Source: Hyphomonadaceae bacterium
GTDB lineage: Bacteria; Pseudomonadota; Alphaproteobacteria; Caulobacterales; Aquidulcibacteraceae
NCBI GenBank assembly: GCA_016791425.1
Contig: JAEUMQ010000019.1
Coordinates: forward strand, 1-60,172
Direction: 5' to 3'
Length of the DNA: 60,172 bases
The translations under genes and the position numbers were made by a program. The notes under the pieces are model-generated. The model was given only the letters and a program-made list of their open reading frames with translations, had not been told where the DNA came from and searched no databases. Positions 58,420 to 60,172 of this stretch are shown here, in pieces. The first letter of the stretch is position 1. Every line of letters begins with the position of its first letter.

Positions 58420-59463
58420 CTACTTGCCGTTCTTCGCAGCCGCTTCGGGCGTTCCGGCAGGCGCGCGCGCCGGCGGCGCGCCGACCACCACGTCGCCCGA
58501 GCCGATGATGCTCTTGGAGACCTCGCCGCTCACCGAGGCGACGCGGACATCCCCGGAGCCTGCGAGGCTGGCGTCGAGGCTGCCCACGCCCTGGCGGACC
58601 GTGACGTCGCCCGACCCGGCGATCTTCACATCGAGGGTCTCGACGCTCGCCCCGATATCGACCGATCCGGAACCGGCGATCTCCACGTCCGCCTCGGTCA
58701 CGGCGCCGCCGCCGAGACGGAAATCGCCCGAGCCGGCGGTCTTCGCCTCAAGCTCACCCTGCAGCGACTGGACGTCGATTTGGCCGGAGCCGGCGATCTT
58801 GGCTTCCAGGCGCTCGCCGATGGCCCCGATCCGCGCCGAGCCCGAACCGGCCAGGTGCACTTCCGCCGTCCGCGCCGCTCCGGCCTCAACCGAGCCCGAA
58901 CCGCTATTGTTGATCTCCAAAGCCTCCGCGACGTCCGCGATGGTGGTGCGTCCGCACCCGGACTGGGAAAGGTCCACCGACTGGGCCGCCCCGATCTCGC
59001 CGCGCACCGCGCCTCTGAGGCCGATCGCGACCTCCCGCGGCGTCCGCAAGGTGATCTGCGGCAGCTCGCTGAGCGCCAGCACGCCGTACCCGTCGAGCTC
59101 AGCCCCGCCGTCCTCGCGGCACTCGTCGATCCGCCGGGAAAGCAGACCGTCGATGATGAGCTTGTTCTCCTCCGCCTTCACGGTCGGCATCGGGGCCTTG
59201 CCGGGATTGGCGATCTCCACCGAAACGTCTGTCCGGTCCTCCGGGATCACCCGCACCAGCCCCGCGGCATGCACCACGCGGACGGCCTCCACGCTGAAGG
59301 TCTGCGCCTCCATGTTCCCGGGCGCCGGCTCGACATAGGCCGCCCTGGCGGTGTCGCCCCACTCATGGTCGCCGAAATCGACGTGGACATTGTGCCGGAC
59401 GAAACTCCCGAGCGCGAACGCCACCGCGAGCACGATGCCTCCGATCAGAGCCGCGCGTTCCAT
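58420..59463 (-). CDS. Head-GIN repeat protein (DUF2807), between tuf and rpsJ
   Basis: The protein has 347 residues. A start span or signal anchor (about 5-22, ALIGGIVLAVAFALGSFV) places the rest outside the cytoplasm. The body is a repeat of about 19 residues around the motif AGSG, with copies such as EVHLAGSGSARIGA, EAKIAGSGQIDVQS, DVEIAGSGSVDIGA and DVKIAGSGDVTVRQ, at least eight in a row. This forms a beta solenoid as in DUF2807 (head GIN domain) proteins, which are linked to adhesion or envelope structure without firm function. It occupies a place between tuf and rpsJ that is normally empty. Confidence 0.88.
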   Translation of the reverse strand: MERAALIGGIVLAVAFALGSFVRHNVHVDFGDHEWGDTARAAYVEPAPGNMEAQTFSVEAVRVVHAAGLVRVIPEDRTDVSVEIANPGKAPMPTVKAEENKLIIDGLLSRRIDECREDGGAELDGYGVLALSELPQITLRTPREVAIGLRGAVRGEIGAAQSVDLSQSGCGRTTIADVAEALEINNSGSGSVEAGAARTAEVHLAGSGSARIGAIGERLEAKIAGSGQIDVQSLQGELEAKTAGSGDFRLGGGAVTEADVEIAGSGSVDIGASVETLDVKIAGSGDVTVRQGVGSLDASLAGSGDVRVASVSGEVSKSIIGSGDVVVGAPPARAPAGTPEAAAKNGK

Positions 59464-59576
59464 GGCCTCTCCCCAAATGCGTCGCCGCCCGACAGGCGGC
59501 TCTTCCTGGCAAGGATGCGGCCCGGCCGTCTACTGGATGCGCTACGGGTCCCCGCCGCGACCGCGCGGAAAGGCCG

Positions 59577-59601
59577 CCCCGCCCCTTTGAGGGGAGGGGG
59601 C
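59577..59601. repeat. Palindromic repeat related to class B
   Basis: GCCCCT-TTG-AGGGG and a GAGGGGGC tail form an imperfect stem between the tuf terminator and the head-GIN gene. Confidence 0.5.
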
Positions 59602-59628
59602 GACTTATCCTCCACGCGTCCAACAAAC

Positions 59629-59659
59629 AAAAAGGACCGCCCTCTCAGGGGCGGCCCTT
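59629..59659 (-). terminator. Terminator after tuf
   Basis: On the minus strand GGGCCGCCCC, a short loop and GGGCGGTCC form a GC stem followed by TTTTTG. It should end tuf transcripts before the head-GIN gene. Confidence 0.85.
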
Positions 59660-59685
59660 CAGTGCATCCCGCCTGGATAGGCGAC

Positions 59686-60172
<487 letters not shown>

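Overview
The window is about 60 kb of high-GC DNA from an alphaproteobacterial chromosome. Evidence for this is the 5' half of a 16S rRNA gene with alphaproteobacterial character, an alpha-type ribosomal cluster in which rpsM-rpsK-rpoA-rplQ lacks rpsD, a short adenylate kinase, an ATP12 assembly chaperone, a TorF-type porin and a class II DAHP synthase. A relative of Caulobacterales/Hyphomonadaceae is plausible from the overall look, but I cannot fix the genus.

Layout. 1-1150: 16S rRNA on the minus strand with its boxA and a sigma70-type promoter that has a GC-rich discriminator. 1338-10.8 kb: housekeeping and stress genes (msrB, a Crp/Fnr regulator, a CBS protein, rhomboid protease, cysE, Nudix, nitroreductase, arylamine N-acetyltransferase, EamA transporter, an ArsR-AHSA1 pair, queF). 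10.8-13.5 kb: a hybrid XRE/PIN toxin-antitoxin pair, an SDR and a TorF porin. 13.5-28 kb: mostly single genes (HMG-CoA lyase, a radical SAM protein with an SOS-like promoter, MFS pump, zinc metallopeptidase, TetR, DAHP synthase, a secreted MsrB, PadR-PspC, GH10 xylanase), whose gaps carry many palindromic repeats. 28-34 kb: a tightly overlapping minus-strand operon (sir2, two pseudouridine synthases, crcB, a PH-like membrane protein, ATP12, an acyl-CoA carboxylase beta subunit and two tiny membrane proteins). 34-43.5 kb: S9 peptidase, an orphan lipoprotein, rarA, a tandem pair of small secreted proteins and a VOC-cupin-ArsR-YjbR-AHSA1 operon. 43.6-58.4 kb: the merged S10-spc-alpha ribosomal cluster from rpsJ to rplQ. 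58.4-60.2 kb: a head-GIN repeat protein sitting between rpsJ and tuf, then the 3' part of tuf, which runs off the window.

How it works together. The ribosomal cluster, tuf and rRNA form the translation core. The cluster has its own promoter and ends at a strong terminator, and several of its gaps hold hairpins, two of them built from a degenerate heptamer. Several accessory transcription units have visible autoregulatory architecture: palindromes or direct repeats over the -10 or -35 of PadR, TetR, XRE/PIN and ArsR units, and a GTTC-N7-GTTC LexA-type box on the radical SAM gene. At least three promoters place the start codon exactly at the expected transcription start, so leaderless mRNAs are likely.

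The signals that known genes do not explain are: the dispersed palindromes, one class of which has a second stem that changes sequence but keeps pairing; the heptamer hairpins inside the ribosomal operon; the head-GIN gene between tuf and rpsJ; the tandem secreted two-cysteine proteins; and the tiny membrane proteins at the end of the carboxylase operon. I saw no CRISPR array, insertion sequence, prophage or tRNA gene.
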